From Nocardioides sp. B-3 (GTDB lineage Bacteria; Actinomycetota; Actinomycetes; Propionibacteriales; Nocardioidaceae): a stretch of DNA of 64,000 nt. This document shows, in pieces, positions 31,934 to 40,151 of this stretch. The stretch covers positions 4,278,001-4,342,000 of the forward strand of contig NZ_CP087968.1 in assembly GCF_024703895.1 (NCBI RefSeq). Direction: 5' to 3'. Below the pieces are notes generated by a model. That model was not told the origin of the DNA. It was given only the letters and a program-made list of their open reading frames with translations, and searched no databases. Made by a program: the position numbers and the translations under genes. Each line of letters begins with the position of its first letter. Position 1 is the stretch's first letter.

Positions 31934-32389
31934 TCAATCACCCAGATTCGGGGACGCTGCGAAACGGTCCAGGGGCTCCCACCCACATGCGGGCGATCAG
32001 CCGGTTCATGGGGAAGCGCTGAATCATCGGCAGCATGATCTTGTCGCGGGTGCGGGTGATGTCGGTGTAGGTCCACTCGACACCGAGTCGACTGCCGCCG
32101 TCGCCACTCGGTGCGATCCGCACCGAGCCCGTGCCGTGCCCGCCGTAGCTGCTCTCCACGATCGTCCACCGGACCACCGTCGGGTCGGACCAGTCGTAGC
32201 GGAGACGACCCAGTACGGCGAGCCGGGAGTGCTCTCCCGCGCGACCGCCCACGTGTCCCCGAGCTCGCGCAGCTCGTAGGTCTTCGGGTCGAGGGTCTTG
32301 TTCCAGATCTGCAGGCGACGGTCCGTGAAGTCGGTCAATGCCAGCAACACCTGCTCGGGCGACGCCTTGCTGGTCCCGTCGAATCGCAC
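31934..32389 (-). CDS. SRPBCC-family protein, frameshifted
   Basis: About 152 residues. The alternation of beta strands (WAVARESTP, RLRYDWSDPTVVRWTIVESS, GSRLGVEWTYTDIT) and the C-terminal helix MIQRFPMNRLIARMWV fit the START/SRPBCC lipid-binding fold. One indel near 32231 lies in the middle and an extra C near 31967 (CCCCTGG) near the end. The GTG at 32389 is the start. It follows the 3-alpha-HSD-like gene by 44 bases. Function unknown; this fold often binds hydrophobic ligands. Confidence 0.55.
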
Positions 32390-32433
32390 TCACCAATTTC
32401 AGCACCCGGGCGACGCGTCGTCCAGCAGTTTGA

Positions 32434-33199
32434 TCAGCGCAGGGTGACCTCGGCGCCGCCGTCGACGTAGATGACCCGGCCGGTGATGTGGCTGTTCTCC
32501 GGCGACACCGGGAACGCCAGCACCTGCGCCACGTCCTCGGCCCGGAGGTAGCCGTTCAGCGGCATCGGCACGGCCGCGTCCATGACCTCCTTCATCGCGG
32601 GGTCGGCCATGAGGTCCTCGGTCATCGGCGTGAGCACCACGCCCGGTGCGACCACGTTGAGCGGGATGCCGGCCGAGGCCCAGCCCGGCTCGATCGCCGT
32701 ACGGCGTGCCCACCGGGCCAGCGCGAACTTCGACGACGGATAGAGCTGCTGCGCCCGGCGATCGGCGATGGCGTCCTCGGCCGCTCGTACGGCGACGGCC
32801 TCGTCGCCCTCGAGGCAGGCCGAGACCACGGCCTCGTCGGTCGGGTGGGTCCCGGAGATGGAGCCGACCACCGCGACGCGCGGAGCCGACGACGCGGCCA
32901 GCGCAGGCTGCAGGGCGGCCACGAGCTCGGTGGTGCCGAAGAAGTTGACGTGCACCATCAGGACGCCCGGCACGGACGTACCAGCACAGGTGACGACCCC
33001 GTCGAGCACGCCACCGGCGGCCGCGGTCACCGCCGCGGCGGCGGCGGCCGCGGCCCTCGTGGCTCGAGAGATCTGCGACCACGTCGGCGTCACGGAGGTC
33101 GACGCCGATCACGCGATCCCCCTGCTTCTGCAGGAGATTCGTCAGGGCGGCGCCGATGCCGGACGCGGAACCAGTGACGGCGATGGTGCGTTCAGACAT
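32434..33199 (-). CDS. 3-alpha-hydroxysteroid dehydrogenase/carbonyl reductase-like SDR, frameshifted
   Basis: About 255 residues. The start MSERTIAVTGSASGIGAALT with the cofactor motif TGSASGIG is followed by VIGVDLRDADVVADLS. This latter stretch and the later VHVNFFGTTELVAALQPAL are close to the 3-alpha-HSD/carbonyl reductase of Comamonas. The catalytic YPSSK is at LYPSSKFALARWARR and the C terminus is HITGRVIYVDGGAEVTLR. One indel near 33060. The gene starts inside the previous SDR (ATG 33199, TGA 33192). In bile-acid and 3-alpha-hydroxysteroid users this enzyme oxidises the 3-alpha-hydroxyl group, so its presence hints that such steroids are substrates. Confidence 0.75.
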
Positions 33200-33917
33200 G
33201 TGATCCTCCGTCGGCGCGGATCTCCGCGCCGGTGATGTAGGCGGCGTCGGGTGACGCCGCGAAGGCGATGACCCCGGCGATCTGTTCGGGCGTGGCCGGT
33301 CCCATCAGGGAACGAATCCGGGCGTAGTAGCTCATGTCGAGATCGGCGGGAATGCCCTCGATGAGCGGCGTGGCTGTCGTCCCCGGCGAGACGGGCACGA
33401 CGCGGATGCCGCGGTGCACGACCTCGGCCGCGAGAGCGAGGGAGAAGGCGAGCAGGGCACCCTTCGAGGCGGAGTACGCCGTCATGTAGGGATTGCCGTG
33501 CGCCGCCGAGGACGACGTCACATTGACGATCACGCCGGTGCCATCCGGCAGGTGGCGCAGGGCCTCGCGACAGAAGATGGCGGGGCCGACGGTGTTGACG
33601 GCGAAGAGCCGTGTCAGGTCGTCGACGGAGAGCGTCTCGATCGGCGTGGTGCGGTGAATGCCCGCGACGTTGATCAGGACATCGATGCCACCGAGCGTCT
33701 CCACCGCGGCCGCGACGGCGGTCACCACGGCTTCCTCCGAGCTGACGTCCGCGACGTGGGTGTGGACGCCCTCCAGCGAAGCGAGCCCCTCGACATCGAG
33801 GTCGACGGCGAAGACCAGCGCCCCCTCGGAGACGAGTCTCTGCACGGTCGCCCGGCCGATCCCGGAGGCTCCACCGGTGACCGGGACCTTTGTCCCGTCG
33901 AAGCGGCTCGCGCTCAC
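33192..33917 (-). CDS. Short-chain dehydrogenase/reductase
   Basis: 241 residues, intact, from a GTG at 33917. Cofactor motif TGGASGIGR, NVAGIHRTTP, catalytic Ser in VNVTSSSAAHG and the YSASK motif at AYSASKGALLAF, ending ITGAEIRADGGSHV. It lies between kstR and the 3-alpha-HSD-like gene with overlapping ends, so all three are co-transcribed. Likely a steroid hydroxyl dehydrogenase of unknown position specificity. Confidence 0.8.
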   Translation of the reverse strand: MSASRFDGTKVPVTGGASGIGRATVQRLVSEGALVFAVDLDVEGLASLEGVHTHVADVSSEEAVVTAVAAAVETLGGIDVLINVAGIHRTTPIETLSVDDLTRLFAVNTVGPAIFCREALRHLPDGTGVIVNVTSSSAAHGNPYMTAYSASKGALLAFSLALAAEVVHRGIRVVPVSPGTTATPLIEGIPADLDMSYYARIRSLMGPATPEQIAGVIAFAASPDAAYITGAEIRADGGSHV

Positions 33918-34531
33918 GTCGGCGCGTTCCGAGCGGTCGACCAGCAGCAGCTTGCAGGCCAGCCGGATGTCGGTCTCGATCTCGTCGAGCTCGGTGCCGC
34001 TGCTGAGGCTCTGGGTCAGGACGCCGTACCAGGGTCTGCTCGAGCAGCCGCACGAGACGCAGGTCGTGGTCCGTCGGGTCGGACAGCTGCAGGGTGCGCA
34101 CGATCAGGTCGAGGAACACGGCATCGGTGCGGACGGCGTCGGCGACCGTGTCGCCGTGCGCGGCGTTGTTGGACTGCATCATCGCCAGCGCGAGCAACGG
34201 TCAGCGCAGCAGCTGCTGGCTGGCGTTGATCAAAAGGTCGGCCACCGCCTCGACGGGGTCCCCGCCCGCCTCCGGCAGGACGGCGGTCTCCTCCAGACGC
34301 CCCACCTGCTGGGCCAGGAGGGCCGCGAAGAGGTGCGTCTTGGACGGGAAGTAGCGATAGAGCGTGGCGATGGCGACGCCCGCTTCCTTGGCCACGTCGT
34401 GCATCTGGACGCGCTCGAGCCCGTTGGCTGCACCGTGCTTGGCGGCGGCGCGAAGGATCCGCTGGTAGCGCGCCTTCTGGCCCGGGGAGCTCGGCTCCGC
34501 GGACGGTCTCACTTCGGCGATCCCGGGGCAT
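33914..34531 (-). CDS. kstR: KstR-type TetR regulator of cholesterol catabolism, frameshifted
   Basis: About 205 residues. The helix-turn-helix NGLERVQMHDVAKEAGVAIA and TLYRYFPSKTHLFAALLAQQ is almost the KstR sequence. The ligand domain QQLLRRPLLALAMMQSNNAA, RLVRLLEQTWYGVLTQSLS and CKLLLVDRSE also matches. Breaks near 34525, 34202 and 34032 are single-base; the start ATG at 34531 needs the first of these, otherwise a GTG at 34512 serves. The end overlaps the SDR start. KstR represses the cholesterol regulon until a steroid CoA thioester binds. The classical mycobacterial KstR site (AAC-N2-GTT core) was not found at the promoters here. Confidence 0.8.
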
Positions 34532-34599
34532 GTCTCCCCCTGTGACGTCTGGTTCTGCTGAAGATAGTCGCGAAGAACCCGACTTCCCGGGACCTGCGA

Positions 34600-34614
34600 T
34601 ACCGATGAGTGGGA
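34600..34614. promoter_or_regulatory. Steroid-operon palindrome, site c, upstream of kstR
   Basis: The sequence is TACCGATGAGTGGGA, 68 bases upstream of the kstR start and immediately after the end of the convergent hsaA reading frame (34624). The left arm is the weakest of the nine copies. Confidence 0.45.
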
Positions 34615-34623
34615 CCGCTGCCC

Positions 34624-35790
34624 TCAGACGAGGTTGTCCTCGACCGGGATCCCGAAGGCGCCCTTGCCGTACATCGCCAGCGCTCGCTCGACGTCGTTGG
34701 CGACGTGCACGCTGCCGGCGTGGGCGTCGCGCCACGCGCGCTCGATCGGGTTGCCGCGCTTGAGCGAGTTGCCGCCGGCGGTCTTGAAGAGGATGTCGAC
34801 CGCCATCAGGGCGCGCTCGGTGGCGCGCACCCGGTCACGACGGGTGCGCAGCCGCAGCTCCATCGGGATCTCTTCGTCGGCAACGGCGCAGTCGAGCAGG
34901 GCGCTGATGTTGCGGTCGAGCTGCAGGATCGCGGCGTCGGTCTCGGAGGCGGCCCGCGCGACGGCGACCCGGGCGAAGGGGTCCTCGGCAGAAGCGGCCG
35001 CCACCGAGGCTCAGCCGGTGCCGGTCCCCCATCATCGCGACGTACGCCGCCGGGCAACCGTCGACGACGCCGACGATCGGGGCGGTGATCGCGGTGGTGA
35101 AGATCGCGCCGAAGGGCAGCCGGTAGAGCGGCCCGGTGTTGACCTTCTGGCCGGGGCCGCGCAGCTGCGAGTGCTCGTAGTTGCGCAGGATGCGGTGGGC
35201 CGGAACGAACGCCTTCTCGACGATCAAGTCGTTGCTGCCCGTGCCGCGCAGGCCGATCACGTCCCACACGTCGTCGATCTCGTAGTCGGCACGAGGGACC
35301 AGCACGGTCAGGAAGTCGACAGCCTTGCCCTTCTCCCCCATCACCAACGCACCGACCAGCGCCCACTCGGCGTGGTCGCAGCCGCTGGAGAAGCTCCAGC
35401 GGCCGGTCAGCTCGAAGCCGCCGTCGACCTCGGTGAGACGACCGACCGGCGCGTACGACGAGCACACCAGCGTGTCCGGGTTCTGGCCCCAGACGTCGCG
35501 CTGCGCCTCGTCGGGGAAGAGCGCCAGCTGCCGGGGTGTACGCCGATGACCGACGTCACCCAGCCCGTGGACGCGCAGGCGTCGGAGACCGCGCGGACCA
35601 CCTCGTAGAAGTCGACCGGGTCGGCCTCGATGCCGCCGTAGCGCGTGGGCTGGAGCATGCGGAAGACGCCGGCGGCCGTGAGCTCCTTGACCGTCTCGAC
35701 CGGCACGCGCCGGTCGTCGTCGGTGGTGCGGGCGCGCTGGGCGATGCCGGGGAGGAGCGGCCGGACTGCCGCGAGGACGTCGTTGCTCAT
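34624..35790 (-). CDS. hsaA: HsaA, 3-HSA monooxygenase oxygenase subunit, frameshifted
   Basis: About 389 residues. HsaA, with the reductase HsaB, hydroxylates 3-hydroxy-9,10-secosteroid (3-HSA) to the catechol. Matching features are STGWVTSVIGVH, FSSGCDHAEWALVGALV, YEIDDVWDVIGLRGTGSND, and the C terminus RAWRDAHAGSVHVANDVERA. All are close to mycobacterial HsaA, closer than the second copy at 47599. Breaks near 35535 and 35010 are single-base. The start ATG 35790 lies 42 bases from palindrome d. It is divergent from kshA. Confidence 0.82.
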
Positions 35791-35832
35791 GGCGTCAGGA
35801 TGCGCGCGGACGACCCGCCCTCCGGCGGCGGC

Positions 35833-35847
35833 TACCGCTCAGTGGGA
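35833..35847. promoter_or_regulatory. Steroid-operon palindrome, site d
   Basis: The sequence is TACCGCTCAGTGGGA. It is 42 bases from the hsaA start (35790, minus) and 76 bases from the kshA start (35924, plus). Confidence 0.6.
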
Positions 35848-35923
35848 CTTCGGCCGTCCCGCGCCGGACGCGCGGCACAGACTCGCCGTACGCCATCCGG
35901 AAGTCCAGGAATCGGAGAAGAAC

Positions 35924-37055
35924 ATGACCGCAGTCGACGAGGTCCGCCGCATCGAGTCGGACGCCGCTCCCACGCGTTTTGCGCGCGGCTGGCACTGCCC
36001 GGGACTGGCCCGGGACTTCCGTGACGGCAAGCCGCACCGTGTCAAGGCCTTCGGCCGAGGAGCTGGTCGTCTTCTCCGGCGAGGACGGCAAGCTCAACGT
36101 GCTCGACGCCTTCTGCCGGCACATGGGCGGCAACCTGTCGCAGGGCACGATCAAGGGCAACGAGATCGCCTGCCCCTTCCACGACTGGCGCTGGGGCGGC
36201 GACGGCAAGTGCAAGGCCATTCCGTACGCGCGGCGAGTCCCGCTCCGTGCGCGGACGGCGTCGTGGCCGACGCTCGAGCAGGACAACCTGCTCTTCGTCT
36301 GGAACGACCCGCAGGGCAACCCGCCGCCCGAGGACGTGACCATCCCCGTCATCGAGGGCGCGACGCGCGACGACTGGACCGACTGGGTCTGGTACACCAC
36401 CGTCATCGAGGGTGCGCAGTGTCGCGAGATCGTCGACAACGTGGTGGACATGGCGCACTTCTTCTACGTGCACTACTCGTTCCCGACGTACTTCAAGAAC
36501 GTCTTCGAGGGGCACACGGCGACCCAGTGGCAGAAGGGTGTCGGCCGTGAGGACGCGCGTCCGCAGGCTTCGCAGAGCGGGGTCGCCAAGATGATCGGCA
36601 ACACGAGCGTCGCGGCCTACCACGGCCCGTCGTTCATGATCGACGACCTGACGTACCACTACGAGGACGGCGACGTCGACAGCGTCCTGATCAACTGCCA
36701 CTACCCGATCTCCGAAAACTCCTTCGTGCTGCAGTACGGGATCATCGTGCAGAAGGCCGAGCACCTCCCCGATCCCGAGGAGATGGCCCGCAAGATGGGC
36801 GACTTCATCAAGATCGGCTTCGAGCAGGACGTCACGATCTGGAAGAGCAAGGCCCGCATCGACAACCCCTTGCTGTGCGAGGAGGACGGCCCGGTCTACC
36901 AGCTGCGCCGTTGGTACGAGCAGTTCTACGTCGACGTCGACGACGTCACCGAGGAGATGACCGAGCGCTTCGAGTTCGAGATCGACACGACGAAGCCCAA
37001 CGAGGCCCGGCGGGCAGAGGTCGCCGCGAACATCGCGGCCCGCGCCTCGTCATGA
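35924..37055 (+). CDS. kshA: KshA, 3-ketosteroid 9-alpha-hydroxylase oxygenase, one frameshift
   Basis: About 377 residues from the ATG at 35924, preceded by GGAGAAGAAC. The Rieske cluster ligands are CRHMGG and CPFHDWRWGG with 15 residues between. The mononuclear-iron region is DNVVDMAHFFYVHYSFPTYF. RWYEQFYVDVDDV near the C terminus is typical of KshA. One extra C near 36054 (GGCCGAGG for GGCGAGG) breaks the frame in the first 45 codons. Together with KshB it opens steroid ring B by 9-alpha-hydroxylation. Confidence 0.92.
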
Positions 37056-37369
37056 CCACCCACCGTCCCGCTCCGCGCCCCGACGTTCGGCTGGACGACG
37101 GGGCGCTGGAGCGAGTCACGTGCACCACCTGTGCGGCCGGGGTCGAGGTCCGCAAGAGCAGCTGGGAGCAGACCAGCATCCAGTGGCACACCGACGCGCT
37201 GGGCGCGTGCCCGGAGCGGCGTGCTTCGTCACCCGGCGCCGGCCCCAACGCGACCTTTGCTGGTTGTACGGCGCTGGGTGACGCGATCCGCGAGGCCGCG
37301 GTCCGAGGTTCGTTGTCTGTTCAGTCGGGCGAAGCCCTCCCCGCCAATCCCGAAGGGACGTCCCACTGA
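37052..37369 (+). CDS. Small cysteine-containing protein co-transcribed with kshA
   Basis: 105 residues, intact. Its ATG overlaps the kshA stop (ATGA) and its own stop overlaps the next ATG. Visible features are the motif VTCTTCAAGVEVRKSSWEQT, with a CxxC pair, then a Trp-His and LGACPERR with a further Cys. There is no recognisable domain. Position between kshA and an SDR suggests a small carrier or accessory protein for steroid oxygenation, possibly metal-binding. Not identified. Confidence 0.65.
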   Translation: MTTHRPAPRPDVRLDDGALERVTCTTCAAGVEVRKSSWEQTSIQWHTDALGACPERRASSPGAGPNATFAGCTALGDAIREAAVRGSLSVQSGEALPANPEGTSH

Positions 37370-38158
37370 TGCTCGAGAAGTACGGCCCCCGGGCAGTCAT
37401 CGCCGGCGGCTCCGAGGGCGTGGGCGCCTCCTTCGCGCACCAGCTCGCGGACCGTGGCTTCAACCCGGTGCTGATCGCCCGCAAGCCCGGCCCCCTCGAG
37501 TCAACCGCTGCTGACGTACGCCAACGTGGCGTCGAGGTCCGCACGCTCGCGCTCGACCTGCTGGATCCCGCGTCGGTGCCTCTCATCGTCGCCGCCACCT
37601 CCGACGTGTCGGTCGGGCTGCTGATCTTCAACGCCGGAGCGAACAGCTACGGCCACGACTTCATCGACGGCGCCCTCGTCGGGCATGCCGGCGTGATCGG
37701 GCTCAACATCACCGCCCAGCTCGCGCTCACCCACCACTTCGGCGGACTCATGAAGTCACGCGGTCGGGGGCGGGATCATGCTCGTCGGCTCCCTCGCCGG
37801 CTACACGGGTTCTGCACGCCAGAGCGTGTACGGCGCCGTGAAGGCCTTCAGCCGCGTGTTCGCGGAAGGCCTCTGGCTCGAGCTCCGCGATCACGACGTC
37901 GACGTGCTCGAGCTCGTGCTCGGCGTGACGCGGACTCCGGCCATGGAGCGGGCCGGCCTGAACTTCGACATCCCGGGTCTCAACGTGGGCGAGCCCGACG
38001 ACATCGCTCGCGAGGGGCTGGCCCACCCGGCCGACGGCCCGGTGTGGGTTGCCGGTGGGAACGCCTCTGCCGCCGCAAAGCGGAACGGGGCGGACCGTGC
38101 GAAGCTCGTCTTGGGTGCGCACGAGGCGATGAGTCGACTGCTGCCGACTTCGCCCTGA
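37369..38158 (+). CDS. Short-chain dehydrogenase/reductase, frameshifted
   Basis: About 262 residues. It begins MLEKYGPRAVIAGGSEGVGA with a GGSEGVG cofactor loop and has LLIFNAGANSYG, the catalytic GSLAGYTGSARQSVYGAVK and a C-terminal tail. One indel near 37768 in a G-run. It is the third gene of the kshA operon. The substrate is probably a steroid or its ring-opened product, unknown. Confidence 0.75.
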
Positions 38159-38162
38159 GCTG

Positions 38163-38543
38163 TCAGAGCTCGACGTAGACGTCGTCGCCGTCGACGGTGA
38201 CCTCGTAGGTCGTCAAGGGCGACGGCTGCCTGCCCAGCGCGATCATCTTGCGCGACCAGCGGGGCATGTCCCTCCCGGCGAAACCGGGCGCCCAGTCGAG
38301 GTTCTCGCCCGATGCCGAGTCGAAGCGGGAGTTGTGCCACGGACAGACGACCCGGCCGTCGGCGTACCTCAGACCGCCCGGCCCCTTGGTGAGGGAGAAA
38401 CCCGGGTGGGGACAGCGATTTCGCGCCGCGCACAAGGATTCGCCGGCAAGGCCGACAACGACGGAGGTGCCCGCGGCGTCCACGGGATGCAGCTGACCGT
38501 CGGCGAAGTCAGCCACGCTGCCCACTCTTACCCGACCCGACAT
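38163..38543 (-). CDS. Rieske [2Fe-2S] ferredoxin
   Basis: 126 residues from the ATG at 38543 (MSGRVRVGSVADFADGQ), intact. Rieske ligands are CPHPGF and CPWHNSRF, separated by 17 residues. The strand pattern VVVGLAGESLCAARNRCPHP is that of small Rieske ferredoxins rather than oxygenase subunits. It converges on the kshA operon with four bases between the stops, so it is transcribed separately. Electron transfer to KshA or another Rieske oxygenase is a reasonable guess. Confidence 0.82.
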   Translation of the reverse strand: MSGRVRVGSVADFADGQLHPVDAAGTSVVVGLAGESLCAARNRCPHPGFSLTKGPGGLRYADGRVVCPWHNSRFDSASGENLDWAPGFAGRDMPRWSRKMIALGRQPSPLTTYEVTVDGDDVYVEL

Positions 38544-38655
38544 GTCACGTCTCCTCGTCCCGAGTGCCTCCCTCCGTTGTACCAGCGCCCCGCCGCTTGC
38601 GTCACCCGTCCAGCGTCCGGCGTCAGGACGGCGGCAGCGAGATACCGTCATGTGA

Positions 38656-40096
38656 TGTCTCAGGACATCGGTAACGAAAGTGCATCAGGACATCGGTGAC
38701 AGTTGGTGTCTCAGGACTTTGGTGACGGTTCTGGGTTCTTCGGCTGCGGCCCCGGTGGTCGGCCGTTGCCGACGTACCTCACCCCGGGTGTTGGGCGAGT
38801 GTGCTCGGCAAGGATTTCGCCGTCCGGGTTGGCGATGGTGAGGGCATCGCCGGCGGTGACGACCAAGACGTGTTGGAGTCCGTATTGGCCTCCAACCAGA
38901 TAGGTGACGGAGTCCAAGCGGAAGGTGCCCGCAGTGGTGAGTCTCTTCAGGATGGTGCCCTCAGGAAGGTCCGCGGGCGCCTGTACTCGAGGTCGTCGGA
39001 ACGCAGGTGCCACCGGCGGTGGAAGACGTGGCCGGTCGGGTTTGGGGCGAGGAGCCTCGGTCTTCTCCGTGGCCGCCCAGGCCGTCTGCAGGGGTGACGC
39101 GGCCGGGTAGCCCTTGGTGGGGGCGCTCGGTGTTGTAGATGTGGTCGAATGCGTCGACTGGGGCCTGCAGTGCGGACAAGCTGTCGGCGAGAGCGGCTGC
39201 TTGTCGAGGTAGCGGAACAAGGTCTGGTGAAACCGTTCGTTCTTGCCCTGCGTGGTCGGCTTGTACGGCTTGCCGGTGATCGCTTCGGTGCCCGGGCTCG
39301 ACCTGTGTTCCACGAGCTGGCCCGGGAATCCGCGCCGCGAGGGGTTGAGCGCGGCGCCGTTGTCGGACAGGAGTCGTTGGGGCACCCCGTGCGCTTGCAC
39401 GGCCTTGTCGAAAACGATGATCGCGTCCTCGGCGGGTCTCGCCCCACGCGACGTGGGGAGGCAACCGCGTAGCGGGAATGGTCATCGATGAGCTGGAAGA
39501 TCACGCACTTGCGCCCGCCACTGAGCACGTACTCGGTGGCGTCCAACTGCCAGCAAGCGTTCGGGGCCGGATAGACGAACCGCCGCCATGCCGAGCGCGG
39601 CTTCTTCTTCGGCTCGAGACGAGCGACGCCGGCTTGCCGGAAGATCCGGGCCAGCGACGCGATCGAGGGCACCGGATCCAGCCCCATCGTGTGCATCTTG
39701 TCGTGCACGCTGATCGGCCCGTGGTCCAGCCCGGAGGCCTCTAACGCCGCTCGCACCTGCACCGCCTGCTCCTTGACCTCGTCAGTGAGCTTCGACGGGC
39801 TCGACATTGGGCGCCGGGACCCGGGCTCGAGCACCGCTGCTGGCCCGTCGGCCTCGGCGCGATTGCGCAGCTCGTAGAAGGACTTGCGCGAGATGCCGTG
39901 CTCGGCGCAGAAGGTCGAGACCGCGCCACGTGGCGCGTCGTCTGGCCACTGTGCGATCGCGAGACGGACACGGGGATCGATGGGTTCATTGGCAGCCACC
40001 GCCCGACCCTCGCGGCCGAAGTGTCACCACCAAGAACAACCAAAGTGTCACCGATGTCCTGATGCAGAACTGTCACCGATGTCTTGGGAGATGACA
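38656..40096 (-). mobile_element. IS481-type insertion sequence with iterated terminal repeats
   Basis: The outer ends begin TGTCTCAGG (38656) and, on the other strand, TGTCATCTC (40096). Inside each end a 16-base repeat close to TCAGGACATCGGTGAC recurs at 25-26 base steps: 38660-38675, 38685-38700 and 38711-38726 at the left, 40047-40062 and 40072-40087 (inverted) at the right. The transposase stop codon lies in the third left repeat. The total length is 1,441 bases, between the Rieske ferredoxin and a DUF222 gene. The exact ends are a best reading. Confidence 0.72.
38711..39999 (-). CDS. IS481-family transposase, frameshifted
   Basis: About 430 residues. The N-terminal helix-turn-helix is FCAEHGISRKSFYELRNRAE. 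The DDE core includes CWQLDATEYVLSGGRKCVIF, SDNGAALN and a later TTQGKNERFHQTLFRYL with the catalytic Glu. The C-terminal extension (AGTFRLDSVTYLVGGQYGLQ) is the usual beta-rich domain of IS481 proteins. At least one break near 39445. The mobile element looks recently active but the frame as written is not open end to end. Confidence 0.82.
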
Positions 40097-40117
40097 AAGA
40101 TACCTTCACAAAACCTG

Positions 40118-40146
40118 TTGACTCGAACACCTGTTCGAGAGACAAT
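40118..40146 (+). promoter_or_regulatory. LexA (SOS) box overlapping a sigma-70-type promoter
   Basis: CTCGAACACCTGTTCGAG at 40122-40139 is a perfect palindrome and matches the actinobacterial LexA consensus CGAAC-N4-GTTCG. TTGACT (40118-40123) and GACAAT (40141-40146) form -35 and -10 boxes 17 bases apart, with the palindrome in the spacer. The DUF222 start codon follows 5 bases after the -10 box, so the transcript is probably leaderless and SOS-controlled. Confidence 0.82.
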
Positions 40147-40151
40147 GGGAC

